From an uncultured Dokdonella sp. (GTDB lineage: Bacteria; Pseudomonadota; Gammaproteobacteria; Xanthomonadales; Rhodanobacteraceae), in contig CAKSZY010000003.1 of assembly GCA_934526015.1 (NCBI GenBank), positions 124,001-188,000 of the forward strand: a stretch of DNA of 64,000 nucleotides. The letters are read 5' to 3'. Shown here piece by piece: positions 39,278 through 47,247 of this stretch. A program made the position numbers and the translations under genes. Numbering within the stretch: position 1 is the stretch's first letter; the number at the start of each line of letters is the position of its first letter. Below the pieces are notes generated by a model. It did no database searches. It had not been told where the DNA came from and saw only the letters and a program-made list of their open reading frames with translations.

Positions 39278-40102
39278 ATGCGTTGCCTGATCCTCGCTTC
39301 CGCTGCCCTGTTGCTGGCATCCGCCGCGCACGCCGACGACTGCAAGCATCGCGCCGCACGCGATCTCGATATCGGCGTGGCCGGCGTCGAGTCGCTCGTG
39401 CTGGAACTGGGCGCGTCCGACCTCGATGTGCGCGGCGTCGCCGGCCTCGACCGCATCGAGGTGCGCGGCAAGGCCTGCGCGTCGAGCGCCGAACTGCTCG
39501 AACGCGTGCGCGTGAGCGAACGCCGCGAAGGCGGTCGCGTCATCCTGCGTGCCGAGCGCGATGGCCAATCGTGGTCGCTGTTCGGTTCGGCCTACGCCTC
39601 GCTCGATCTCGAGGTGCGCATTCCGCAGACGCTCGCACTCGAGGTCGACACGGGTTCGGGCGACGCGGTCGTCGCCGATGTCGCCGCGCTCGCATGGCGG
39701 GCCGGATCGGGCGATCTCGAGGCGCGCAACGTCGCCGGCCTGCTGCGCGCCAAGGTCGGTTCCGGTGACGTCGAGGCACGCGAAGCCGGCAGTTTCATCC
39801 TCGATTCGACCGGCTCCGGAGACTTCAACGTGGAAGGCGTGCGCGGCGATGTCGAGGTCGGCAGCGGTGGTTCGGGCGACCTGACCTTCCGTCGCGTCGA
39901 CGGCAGCGTGCGCGTCGGCCATGTCGGTTCGGGGGATGTCGACCTGCGCGACATCGGCGGCAGCGTGACCGTCGATTCGACCGGTTCGGGCGACGTGACC
40001 GTCGACGGCGTGCGCGGAGACCTCACCGTGAAGTCGCAGGGCAGCGGCGACACCTCGCATCGCAACGTCACCGGCAAGGTCGACGTGCCCACCGACGACT
40101 GA
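39278..40102 (+). CDS. Secreted GSGD-repeat beta-solenoid protein (DUF4097-like)
   Basis: 274 residues; ATG 39278 follows GGGAG. A signal peptide ends at AAHAD (residue 20). From residue 126 to 258 the tetrapeptide GSGD recurs eight times at spacings of 17, 18, 18, 19, 19, 19 and 19 residues, with a V-x-V or L-x-A strand after each, the pattern of a right-handed beta-helix such as DUF4097/GIN-type adhesin-like domains. No catalytic residues. Probably a periplasmic or surface structural protein; function unknown. It is not obviously part of an operon: repeats separate it from mazG upstream and from convergent accA downstream. Confidence 0.85.
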   Translation: MRCLILASAALLLASAAHADDCKHRAARDLDIGVAGVESLVLELGASDLDVRGVAGLDRIEVRGKACASSAELLERVRVSERREGGRVILRAERDGQSWSLFGSAYASLDLEVRIPQTLALEVDTGSGDAVVADVAALAWRAGSGDLEARNVAGLLRAKVGSGDVEAREAGSFILDSTGSGDFNVEGVRGDVEVGSGGSGDLTFRRVDGSVRVGHVGSGDVDLRDIGGSVTVDSTGSGDVTVDGVRGDLTVKSQGSGDTSHRNVTGKVDVPTDD

Positions 40103-40406
40103 GGGCCCGCGCAGGGTTCACGATCCGGTCGGAGAACGGAAGCCTGGAACGCGGAAAGCGAAAAGCCTGAAACACGGAGCACACGGAGCACACGGAGAAA
40201 AGCGCGCAAAGCTTTGCACTTCCTTCGTGGCCTTCGAGTTTCGGTCTTTCGCTCTTGCGTTCCTGCCTTGCGCGGACGCCGAAGCAGAAGCCTGAAACTC
40301 GAAGGACTCGAAATGCACGAAGGGAAGAGCCTGTTCAGGCGCTTCTCCTCCGTGTGCTCCGTGTGCTCCGTGTCTCAGGCTTTTACCAGGCGCTGCGCAG
40401 GATCGA
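40103..40406. other. Intergenic region filled by repeat copy 2
   Basis: 304 bases between convergent genes; nearly all of it is the nested inverted repeat at 40161-40384. No gene is supported. Confidence 0.7.
40161..40384. repeat. Nested inverted repeat, CACGGAG/CACGAAGG family, copy 2
   Basis: Outer arms 40161-40197 and 40348-40384 (37 bp, one mismatch), each with three CACGGAG-type units and ending in AGGC-TTTT on the right and AAAAGCCT on the left. Inner arms 40231-40242 and 40294-40305 are a perfect 12-bp inverted repeat in which the unit has become CTCGAAGG. Same order of parts as copy 1 at 21860. The A/T tails make it a plausible bidirectional terminator for accA and the GSGD-repeat gene. 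Confidence 0.87.
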
Positions 40407-41366
40407 TCAGGCGGCCTTGTAGGCGCCGTAGCGGCGCAGGCGCTGGTAGCGCTGTTCGAGCAGGGTGGCGGTGTCGAGGCGCCTCAGGGCCTCGAGCTGG
40501 CCGAGCAGCACGGCCTTCAGGCGCACGGCCATCGCGCGCGGGTTGCGGTGGGCGCCGCCGAGCGGTTCGCGCACGACCTTGTCGACCAGGCCGAGTTCGA
40601 GCAGGCGCGACGCGGTGATGCCGAGCGCCTCGGCGGCGTCGCGGGCCTTCTCGGCGGTCTTCCACAGGATCGAGGCGCAGCCTTCCGGCGAGATCACCGA
40701 ATAGGTCGAGTACTGCAGCATGATCGTGCGGTCGCCGACGCCGATCGCGAGCGCGCCGCCGGATCCGCCTTCGCCGATCACCGTGCACAGGATCGGCACC
40801 TTCAGTTCCGACATCTCGAGCAGGTTGCGCGCGATCGCCTCGCTCTGCCCGCGCTCCTCGGCGCCGACGCCGGGGTACGCGCCCGGGGTGTCGATGAAGG
40901 TCAGGATCGGCAGCGAGAAGCGTTCGGCCAGCTTCATCAGGCGCAGCGCCTTGCGATAGCCCTCGGGACGCGGCATGCCGAAGTTGCGGCGGATCTTGGT
41001 CCTGGTGTCGCGGCCCTTCTGGTGGCCGATGAGGACGAAGGCCTCGCCGTCGATGCGGGCCAGTCCGCCGACGATGGCGGCATCGTCGGCATAGGCGCGG
41101 TCGCCGGCGAGTTCGTGGAACTCCTCGCAGATGACCTTCACGTAGTCGAGCGTGTAGGGCCGACCCGGATGGCGCGCCAGCTGGGCGACCTGCCACGGGG
41201 TCAGGGTGCGGAAGATCTCGGCGGTGCGGGACTTCAGCTTGTCCTTGAGCTTGCCGATCTCCTCCTCGATGTTGAAGGCCTGATCGTGGCTGGCATGGCG
41301 CAGCTCGTCGATCCGGGCTTCGAGTTCGGCGATCGGTGCTTCGAATTCGAGGAAGTTCGGATTCAT
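40407..41366 (-). CDS. accA: Acetyl-CoA carboxylase carboxyltransferase subunit alpha
   Basis: 319 residues. With AccD forms the carboxyltransferase that makes malonyl-CoA for fatty-acid synthesis. Conserved blocks run through the chain: [20 protein letters not shown] at the N-terminus, [75 protein letters not shown] and [15 protein letters not shown]. Standard length. Single gene with a TATACT -10 box 29 bases upstream; ends against repeat copy 2. Confidence 0.97.
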   Translation of the reverse strand: MNPNFLEFEAPIAELEARIDELRHASHDQAFNIEEEIGKLKDKLKSRTAEIFRTLTPWQVAQLARHPGRPYTLDYVKVICEEFHELAGDRAYADDAAIVGGLARIDGEAFVLIGHQKGRDTRTKIRRNFGMPRPEGYRKALRLMKLAERFSLPILTFIDTPGAYPGVGAEERGQSEAIARNLLEMSELKVPILCTVIGEGGSGGALAIGVGDRTIMLQYSTYSVISPEGCASILWKTAEKARDAAEALGITASRLLELGLVDKVVREPLGGAHRNPRAMAVRLKAVLLGQLEALRRLDTATLLEQRYQRLRRYGAYKAA

Positions 41367-41394
41367 TCCGCGACGTTTGAATGACAGGTCGCCG

Positions 41395-41400
41395 AGTATA
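41395..41400 (-). promoter_or_regulatory. -10 box for accA
   Basis: TATACT on the minus strand, 29 bases before the accA ATG; the -35 region (GTGACG, 16-base spacing) is weak. Confidence 0.5.
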
Positions 41401-41552
41401 GCCGGATCGCTGCAGGCGTCACTGCGCCGGGTCCGGCACCATCCGGAACGGAGCCGGGCGGGCCTCGCGCAGGGCGCCGCCCCCGGCCGCCGGCCGTTGC
41501 GTCGCGCCCGGCGGCCGCGCCGGCCCGCGCCACGGCCGCCGCCGGTCCGGAA

Positions 41553-43910
41553 TCAGAACTTCACGTTGAGGCTCATCCACAGGTTCCGCGACTTGTCCTT
41601 GTTGTTGTAGTCATCGGTGTACACCGGCGTGTAGCTGCCGTCGGCGTTCAGGTTGAAGTCGGTGCGGAAGCTGGTGAAGTCCTCGTCGAGCACGTTGTTG
41701 ATGCGCCCGGCGATCGAGACGTGGTCGTTGACGCGGAACTGCGCGCCGAGGTGATAGACGTCGTAGCTCTTGTAATGGAGCGGGTTGCCGGCGGAGTCGG
41801 TCGAGCCGCGGTAGCGCTTCGAGCGTGCCTCGCCGATCAGCTGGGCGCTGAAGCGGTCGCTGATGGCCCAGTCGAGGGTGGCATTGGTCATGTGCCGGGC
41901 GGCTTCGGTCAGCGGCAGGCCCTTGTCGGCGCCGCTCAGGCGCTCGCTGTCGGTGAAGGTGTAGTTGGCGCGCAGCGACAGCGCATCGGTGATGCCCCAG
42001 CGACCGGCGAGTTCGACACCCTTCACGCGCGCCTTGTCGACGTTGACCTTCTGCGTCCAGCTCGTGTAGCCGAGCGCCTCGAAATCGCCGAGGTTGACGC
42101 AGGGACGCACGCCGCCGGTGGCTTCGCAGGTCTGCGTGGCTTCGCCGTTCTCGATCTTGTCGCGGAAGTTGTTGTGGAAGACCGTCGCGTTGAAGTTGTG
42201 GCGGCCGTCGACCGACGACCAGTACACGGCGATCTCGCTGTTGACGCTGGTTTCCGGCTGGAGGTCGGGATTGCCGGCGAACGGCAGCGTGCCCTGGCCG
42301 CCGAATCCGGTGATGCCGTCGTAGAGGTCGGTGGTCTTCGGCGTCTTGTAGCCGGTGCTGATGCCGCCCTTGAGGGTCCAGGCCGGGCTGATGGTGTAGA
42401 CCCCGTACAGGCGCGGGCTGAGATGCCCGCCGAACCGGTTGTGGTCGTCATGGCGCAGGCCGCCGGTGACGGTCAGCTGTTCGACCGGCGTCCAGTTGTC
42501 CTCGACTAACACGCTCCACATCTCGTGATCCTGCACGGTGCCGCGGCCGTTGCCGCTTTCCATGCCGAACACGCCGTCCTCGAGTTCGCCATCGATGACC
42601 TGGCCGCCGACGACGAAGTGATGGTTGCCGCCCCAGCCTTCGAACGGCATGTCGAGCTTGCCGTCGAGGGTGTACTGGCGGCTTTCCATCACCCGCTTCG
42701 GCCGCGGCAGGAACAACTCGGCCATCAAGGCCTGGCGCTGGGCGACGGTCATGCCGGCGTAGTCGCCGGTGCCGCGGAAGATCTGTTCGTGCAGCAGGCG
42801 TTCCTCGACGCTGAACGGCAGGGTGCGGCCATGGTTGCCGGTGTCGATGTGGGCGAGCGAGAGGAAGCTCGATCCGAACGACCATTCACCGTTGTGCACG
42901 AGCGACCACTGGTCGCGGGTGAAGCGCTGCTCGTCGGTGTAGCCGACGCGCGGACCCGAGCGCCAGAGGCTCGAGCTGTTGACGCCGTCGACGGTGCCGA
43001 GCGGATAGGCGGTGGTGCCGAGGTTGTTGGTGTAGGGCGTGTTGTCGTAGACCTGCTCGGAGGTGTCGTAGTCGAACATGACGGACTGGTTGTCGGCGGG
43101 CTTCCAGGTCAGGGTCGCGCCGAGACCCTTGTTGGTGTTGTCGACGGTCTTGCCGCCGCCACCGAAGCCGAGCGAGCGCTCGTGCGGTGCACCGGATGGG
43201 TCGTGGATGATCTCGTATTCGGGAGTCGACGAATCGCGCCGGTACCAGGAGCCGCGCAGGCCGATGCCGAAACGGTCGCTGGCGAGCGGGCCCATCAGGG
43301 CGAAATCGAAGGTGCTGTCGGTGCCGAACTCGTCGTTTTCCTGGACGTTGCGGGTTGCCGTGGCCGATCCGTACCAGCGTCCGGCGACCTTGCGGGTGAT
43401 GATGTTGATGACGCCGCCGAGTGCGTCGGCGCCGTAGAGGGTCGAGGCGGGGCCGCGGATGACCTCGATGCGCTCGATCATGTCGAGCGGCGGGATGTGG
43501 TTGAACTGGTTGCCGCCGAACGCGTTCGGGTAGATGTCGCCGTGGTTGTTCTGGCGCTTGCCGTCGATGAGGATCAGGGTGTAGTCCGAGCCCATGCCGC
43601 GCATGCTGATGGTTTTCTGGCCGGTCTTGTCGGAGGTCTCGCCGACGTCGACGCCCTCGAGGTCGCGCACGGCATCGATCAGGGTCATGTAGGGACGCTT
43701 CTGCAACTCCTCGTGCGTGATGACGCTGATGCTGGCCGGGGCGTCGGTGATCTTCTGCTCGAAACCCGAGGCGGTGACGACGACCTGCTGCATCTGCACG
43801 GCATCGGCTTCGGATGGCATGTCGGCGAAAGCGGCGGGCGAGACGAGTGCGAGCGCGATGACGGCAACGAGCGGGTTGCGGCGCAGGGAGCGGGCGGGAC
43901 GCGGATTCAT
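41553..43910 (-). CDS. TonB-dependent outer-membrane receptor, probable ferric siderophore type
   Basis: 785 residues. Signal peptide to about residue 30 (VSPAAFAD), TonB-box-like QVVVTASG at about 42-49, plug domain (PASISVITHEELQKRPYMTLIDAVRDLEGVDVG, ISMRGMGSDYTLILIDGKR, RIEVIRGPASTLYGADALGGVINIITR), then a 22-strand barrel ending in a C-terminal Phe (LWMSLNVKF). The plug resembles FepA/BfeA-type ferric enterobactin receptors; the actual ligand is unknown. A Fur-like site lies about 280 bases upstream, supporting iron control. No siderophore synthesis, TonB or periplasmic transporter gene is nearby. Confidence 0.93.
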   Translation of the reverse strand: MNPRPARSLRRNPLVAVIALALVSPAAFADMPSEADAVQMQQVVVTASGFEQKITDAPASISVITHEELQKRPYMTLIDAVRDLEGVDVGETSDKTGQKTISMRGMGSDYTLILIDGKRQNNHGDIYPNAFGGNQFNHIPPLDMIERIEVIRGPASTLYGADALGGVINIITRKVAGRWYGSATATRNVQENDEFGTDSTFDFALMGPLASDRFGIGLRGSWYRRDSSTPEYEIIHDPSGAPHERSLGFGGGGKTVDNTNKGLGATLTWKPADNQSVMFDYDTSEQVYDNTPYTNNLGTTAYPLGTVDGVNSSSLWRSGPRVGYTDEQRFTRDQWSLVHNGEWSFGSSFLSLAHIDTGNHGRTLPFSVEERLLHEQIFRGTGDYAGMTVAQRQALMAELFLPRPKRVMESRQYTLDGKLDMPFEGWGGNHHFVVGGQVIDGELEDGVFGMESGNGRGTVQDHEMWSVLVEDNWTPVEQLTVTGGLRHDDHNRFGGHLSPRLYGVYTISPAWTLKGGISTGYKTPKTTDLYDGITGFGGQGTLPFAGNPDLQPETSVNSEIAVYWSSVDGRHNFNATVFHNNFRDKIENGEATQTCEATGGVRPCVNLGDFEALGYTSWTQKVNVDKARVKGVELAGRWGITDALSLRANYTFTDSERLSGADKGLPLTEAARHMTNATLDWAISDRFSAQLIGEARSKRYRGSTDSAGNPLHYKSYDVYHLGAQFRVNDHVSIAGRINNVLDEDFTSFRTDFNLNADGSYTPVYTDDYNNKDKSRNLWMSLNVKF

Positions 43911-44286
43911 CGATGGTCTTTCCGGGATGTCTTCGGGGAGGGCCGCGCGCGGGGCGTCACGACGTTCGGCGGGCAGAACGGCTGGCGGGGAGGCTGGCGC
44001 GAGTGGAGCGGGAGGGGATTGCGGTGTTCAGGTCGGCGGCGGTGCACCGCCGCGGATGGCATGGCGCGGCCCGGCGGCCCGGCCGGCAACGGCCGCGACT
44101 GCGCGAGGGAAGTCGGTTCGGGCACGCGATGTCTGCATGGGACGACTGCCGTCGGCAGCCCCCTGGCGCCGCGATTCGTTAAACCTAATGAAAATCATTC
44201 TTATTGGCAATACGACAACCTGCCGCAGGGGGCAGGGTCGCTGCGGGAGAGAGCCGGGCCGCGTGCGCCAACCCGTCGATCCGGGC
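43911..44286. other. Upstream region of the TonB-dependent receptor
   Basis: 376 bases between receptor and lpxH (both leftward). It holds a Fur-like site near its right end (44189-44203), within the only AT-rich patch (44180-44217). The 278 bases between that site and the receptor ATG contain no supported gene; a long leader or a second promoter is possible. Confidence 0.6.
44189..44203. promoter_or_regulatory. Fur-box-like operator
   Basis: TGAAAATCATTCTTA matches the core Fur palindrome TGATAATNATTATCA at 12 of 14 fixed positions, inside an AT-rich patch of otherwise GC-rich DNA. Placed upstream of the siderophore-type receptor. Confidence 0.65.
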
Positions 44287-44976
44287 TCAGAGACTCAGCC
44301 AGCTTTCCTGTTCGTACCAGTCGCCCAGCACGATGCGTTGCGCGGGCCGGCCGTCGAGTTCGAAACGATGGCTCGCCGGGCGATGGGTATGGCCGTGGAT
44401 GAGGCGCAGGCAGCCGTGGGCGCGCAGCGCGGCGCGCACGGCGTCGTCGTTGACGTCCATCAGGGCCGAGTGGCTGGCGTCGGTGGTGTAGCGCCGACTC
44501 TCGGCGCGGGCCTGGCGGGCGAACGCCTCGCGTTCGTCGCGCGGGCGCGCAAGGAAGGCGCGCTGCCAGGCCGGCGCCCGCGACTGCGTGCGGAACGCCT
44601 GGTAGGCATGGTCGTCGGTGCACAGCGTGTCGCCGTGCATGAGCAGGGTGCGCTCACCGCCGATCTGCACGACCGCGGGATCCGCCAGCAGGGTCAGGCC
44701 GGCGCGTCGCGCATAGCCGGCGCCGAGCAGGAAATCGCGGTTGCCGTGGAGGAAGAAGCACGGCCGGCCGGCTTCGCGCAGCGGCTGCAGCCCGGCGAGG
44801 AAACGCTGCCCGGCGGGGTCCGCGGAGTCGTCGCCGATCCAGGCTTCGAAGAGGTCGCCGAGGATGTAGAGCGCATCGGCATGGACCGCCTCATCGAGGA
44901 TGAAACGGTCGAAGGCGTCGAGGATGTGCGGACGCGCGGCATCCAGGTGGAGGTCGGAGATGAACAGCGTCGCCAT
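44287..44976 (-). CDS. lpxH: UDP-2,3-diacylglucosamine hydrolase LpxH
   Basis: 229 residues. Mn-dependent calcineurin-like phosphoesterase that forms lipid X in lipid A synthesis at the inner face of the membrane. The metal motifs are all there: ISDLHLD, GDLFEAWIGDD, HGNRDFLLG, MHGDTLCTDD and HGHTHRP. From ATG 44976 it begins MATLFISDLHL, the family N-terminus. It follows the periplasmic cyclophilin gene by 69 bases in the same direction (ppiA-lpxH neighbours occur elsewhere in gammaproteobacteria). Confidence 0.96.
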   Translation of the reverse strand: MATLFISDLHLDAARPHILDAFDRFILDEAVHADALYILGDLFEAWIGDDSADPAGQRFLAGLQPLREAGRPCFFLHGNRDFLLGAGYARRAGLTLLADPAVVQIGGERTLLMHGDTLCTDDHAYQAFRTQSRAPAWQRAFLARPRDEREAFARQARAESRRYTTDASHSALMDVNDDAVRAALRAHGCLRLIHGHTHRPASHRFELDGRPAQRIVLGDWYEQESWLSL

Positions 44977-45045
44977 GGCGGACCCCGGCCTCGTTGCGGA
45001 CCGATGCCAGCGCGGGGCGAATGCCGACCGCGCTGGCAACCGGCC

Positions 45046-45666
45046 TCACTCGACCACCGAGACCTTCTCGATGACGATGTCGGTGGCCGGCACGTCGCGC
45101 GGGAACGGTCCCTTCGGACCGGTCGGCGTGGCCTTGATGCGATCGACCACGTCCATGCCGGAGACGACCGTGCCGAACACGGCATAGCCGTAGGTGTCGT
45201 CATTGACGTAGTCGAGGTTGCGGTTGTCGACGACGTTGATGAAGAACTGCGCGGTGGCCGAATTCGGGTCCGGCGTGCGCGCCATCGCGATCGTGCCGCG
45301 GCGGTTCGACAGGCCGTTCTTCGCCTCGTTCTGGATCGACGCGCGGGTCGGCTTCTGGCGCAGGTCGGGAGTGAAGCCGCCGCCCTGGATCATGAAGCCG
45401 TCGATCACGCGATGGAAAATGGTGCCGTCGTAGAAGCCGTCCTTCACGTACTGGAGGAAGTTCTCGACGCTTTTCGGCGCTTTCACCGCATCGAGTTCGA
45501 CGGTGATGTCGCCGAGGCTGGTCTTGATCAGGACCTTCGGCGGGCTCGTCGTGTCGACGGTGGCCTCGGCCGCCGCGGGCGCGGCCGGCGCGGTGGTCTG
45601 CGCTTGGGCGGCGAACGGCAGCAGCAACGACAGCAGCAGGATGCGGGTGATGCGGGTGGCGATCAT
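45046..45666 (-). CDS. ppiA: Periplasmic peptidyl-prolyl isomerase, cyclophilin type
   Basis: 206 residues with a signal peptide ([15 protein letters not shown]) and an Ala/Pro/Thr-rich linker of about 20 residues before the cyclophilin domain. Active-site segments: [44 protein letters not shown] and [17 protein letters not shown]. The longer QGGGFT loop and exported location fit PpiA, which assists folding of envelope proteins. Followed by lpxH. Confidence 0.93.
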   Translation of the reverse strand: MIATRITRILLLSLLLPFAAQAQTTAPAAPAAAEATVDTTSPPKVLIKTSLGDITVELDAVKAPKSVENFLQYVKDGFYDGTIFHRVIDGFMIQGGGFTPDLRQKPTRASIQNEAKNGLSNRRGTIAMARTPDPNSATAQFFINVVDNRNLDYVNDDTYGYAVFGTVVSGMDVVDRIKATPTGPKGPFPRDVPATDIVIEKVSVVE

Positions 45667-45729
45667 GGCAGGCCTCGGCGTGAACGGGACGGCGCATGAT
45701 AGGCGCTCGCGCGCGGATGCGCGATCCGC

Positions 45730-47247
45730 TCAGGCCTTGGCGACCTGCAGCTTGATGTCGATGTGCTTGAGGTAGTCGCGTTCCTGCTCGAGATCCACGC
45801 GCGTCAGCGGATGGCGTTCCAGCCAGCTGCGCGGCAGCTCCAGGGCGAGCTGGTTGCCGCTGGCGGCGAGGCGCAGGGCCGGCAGCGGCTCGTCGCTGCG
45901 CGCGCGATGCAGCAGCACGGCGAGTCGCAGCAGGGCAGTCAGGCGCTGTGCGGCCGGCTGCATGCGTGCCGGCAGGGCCTGCAGCTGGCCGTCGTCCGGA
46001 CGCCGCCGGTGCGAACGCAGGATGGCCGCGAGCAGGGCCTGTTCCTGGCTGCCGAAGCCGGCGAGGTCGGAATTGGCGGCGATGTAGGCGCCGTGCAGGT
46101 GGTGCTGGCTGTGGGCGATGGCCAGGCCGATCTCGTGGATCTGCGCGCACCAGCCGAGCAGGTCGCGTGCCGGGGCTTCCAGCTGCCAGGCGCCGGCGAC
46201 CTGTTCGAACAGCATGGTCGCGGTGCGGCTGACGCGTGCGGCCTGGGCCTGGTCGACGTCGCTGCGCTGGGCAAGGGCGCCGATGCTGGTATGGCGCGGA
46301 TCGGTCTGCAGGGCGCGACCGAGCATGTCGTGCAGCAGGCCTTCGCGCATGGCGGTTTCGCACACGCTCATGCGCTCGAGGCGGAAGGTGTCGAACACGG
46401 TTTCGAGGATGACCACGCCGCCGGCGATGATCGGCGTGCGCTCGCCGGACAGGCCGGCGAGGTCGAGGCGGCTGATGTCGCCGCTGCGCAGGAGTGCCTC
46501 GCGCAGCTTGTCGAGCGAGGCCGCGGTGATGCCGCCATCGCTCCAGCCGTTGGCCTGGACGACCGCGCCGATCGCCTTGGCCGTTCCGGACGAGCCGACC
46601 GCCTCGGCCCAGCCGCGTTCGCGGTAGTGGGCGCCGAACTGCTGCAGTTCGACGGCGATTTCGCCTTTCGCCTGTTGCCAGCGCCGCGGGGTGATGCGGC
46701 CGTCGCCGAAGAACCGCAACGTGCTGGCGATGCAGCCGACCTGCAGGCTCTCGCGCTCGAGGGCGTCGAAACCGCGGCCGATGATGAACTCGGTGCTGCC
46801 GCCGCCGATGTCGACGACGAGGCGCTTGTGTTCGGCCAGCGGCAGGCCGTGGGCGACGCCGAGATAGATCAGGCGCGCTTCCTCGCGGCCGGAGACGATT
46901 TCGATCGGATGGCCGAGCGCGGTTTCGGCCGGCAGCAGGAAGGCTTGCGGATGGGCCAGCTGGCGCACCGCGTTGGTGGCCACCGCACGCACGTGGTCGG
47001 CGGCGACGCCGGCGAGGCGCTGGCCGAAGCGGGCGAGGCAGGCATACGCGGCTTCGCGCCGTTCGCGATTGAGCGAGCCGTCGTCGCGCAGGCCGGCGGC
47101 GAGGCGCACGCTTTCGCGCAGGCGATCGATCACGCGCAGCTCGCCGCGGCCGTAGCGCGCCACCACGAGGTGGAAACTGTTCGAGCCGAGGTCGGCGGCG
47201 GCGAACACGTCGCCGTCGTCGGGTGGGCGGGCGGCGTCGGTCGGCAT
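45730..47247 (-). CDS. ppx: Exopolyphosphatase
   Basis: 505 residues. Ppx/GppA family enzyme that removes phosphate from polyphosphate ends. ASKHA-fold phosphate loops FAAADLGSNSFHLVVARY (N-terminal) and LVVDIGGGSTEFIIG are intact, as is GSSGTAKAIGAVV. An HD-like helical C-terminal domain (WCAQIHEIGLAIAHSQHHLHGAYIAANSD) and a last beta domain complete the long Ppx form. The ATG overlaps the ppk stop (TGATG), so polyphosphate synthesis and degradation are translated from one message. Last gene of the phoB-phoR-ppk-ppx run. Confidence 0.95.
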   Translation of the reverse strand: MPTDAARPPDDGDVFAAADLGSNSFHLVVARYGRGELRVIDRLRESVRLAAGLRDDGSLNRERREAAYACLARFGQRLAGVAADHVRAVATNAVRQLAHPQAFLLPAETALGHPIEIVSGREEARLIYLGVAHGLPLAEHKRLVVDIGGGSTEFIIGRGFDALERESLQVGCIASTLRFFGDGRITPRRWQQAKGEIAVELQQFGAHYRERGWAEAVGSSGTAKAIGAVVQANGWSDGGITAASLDKLREALLRSGDISRLDLAGLSGERTPIIAGGVVILETVFDTFRLERMSVCETAMREGLLHDMLGRALQTDPRHTSIGALAQRSDVDQAQAARVSRTATMLFEQVAGAWQLEAPARDLLGWCAQIHEIGLAIAHSQHHLHGAYIAANSDLAGFGSQEQALLAAILRSHRRRPDDGQLQALPARMQPAAQRLTALLRLAVLLHRARSDEPLPALRLAASGNQLALELPRSWLERHPLTRVDLEQERDYLKHIDIKLQVAKA

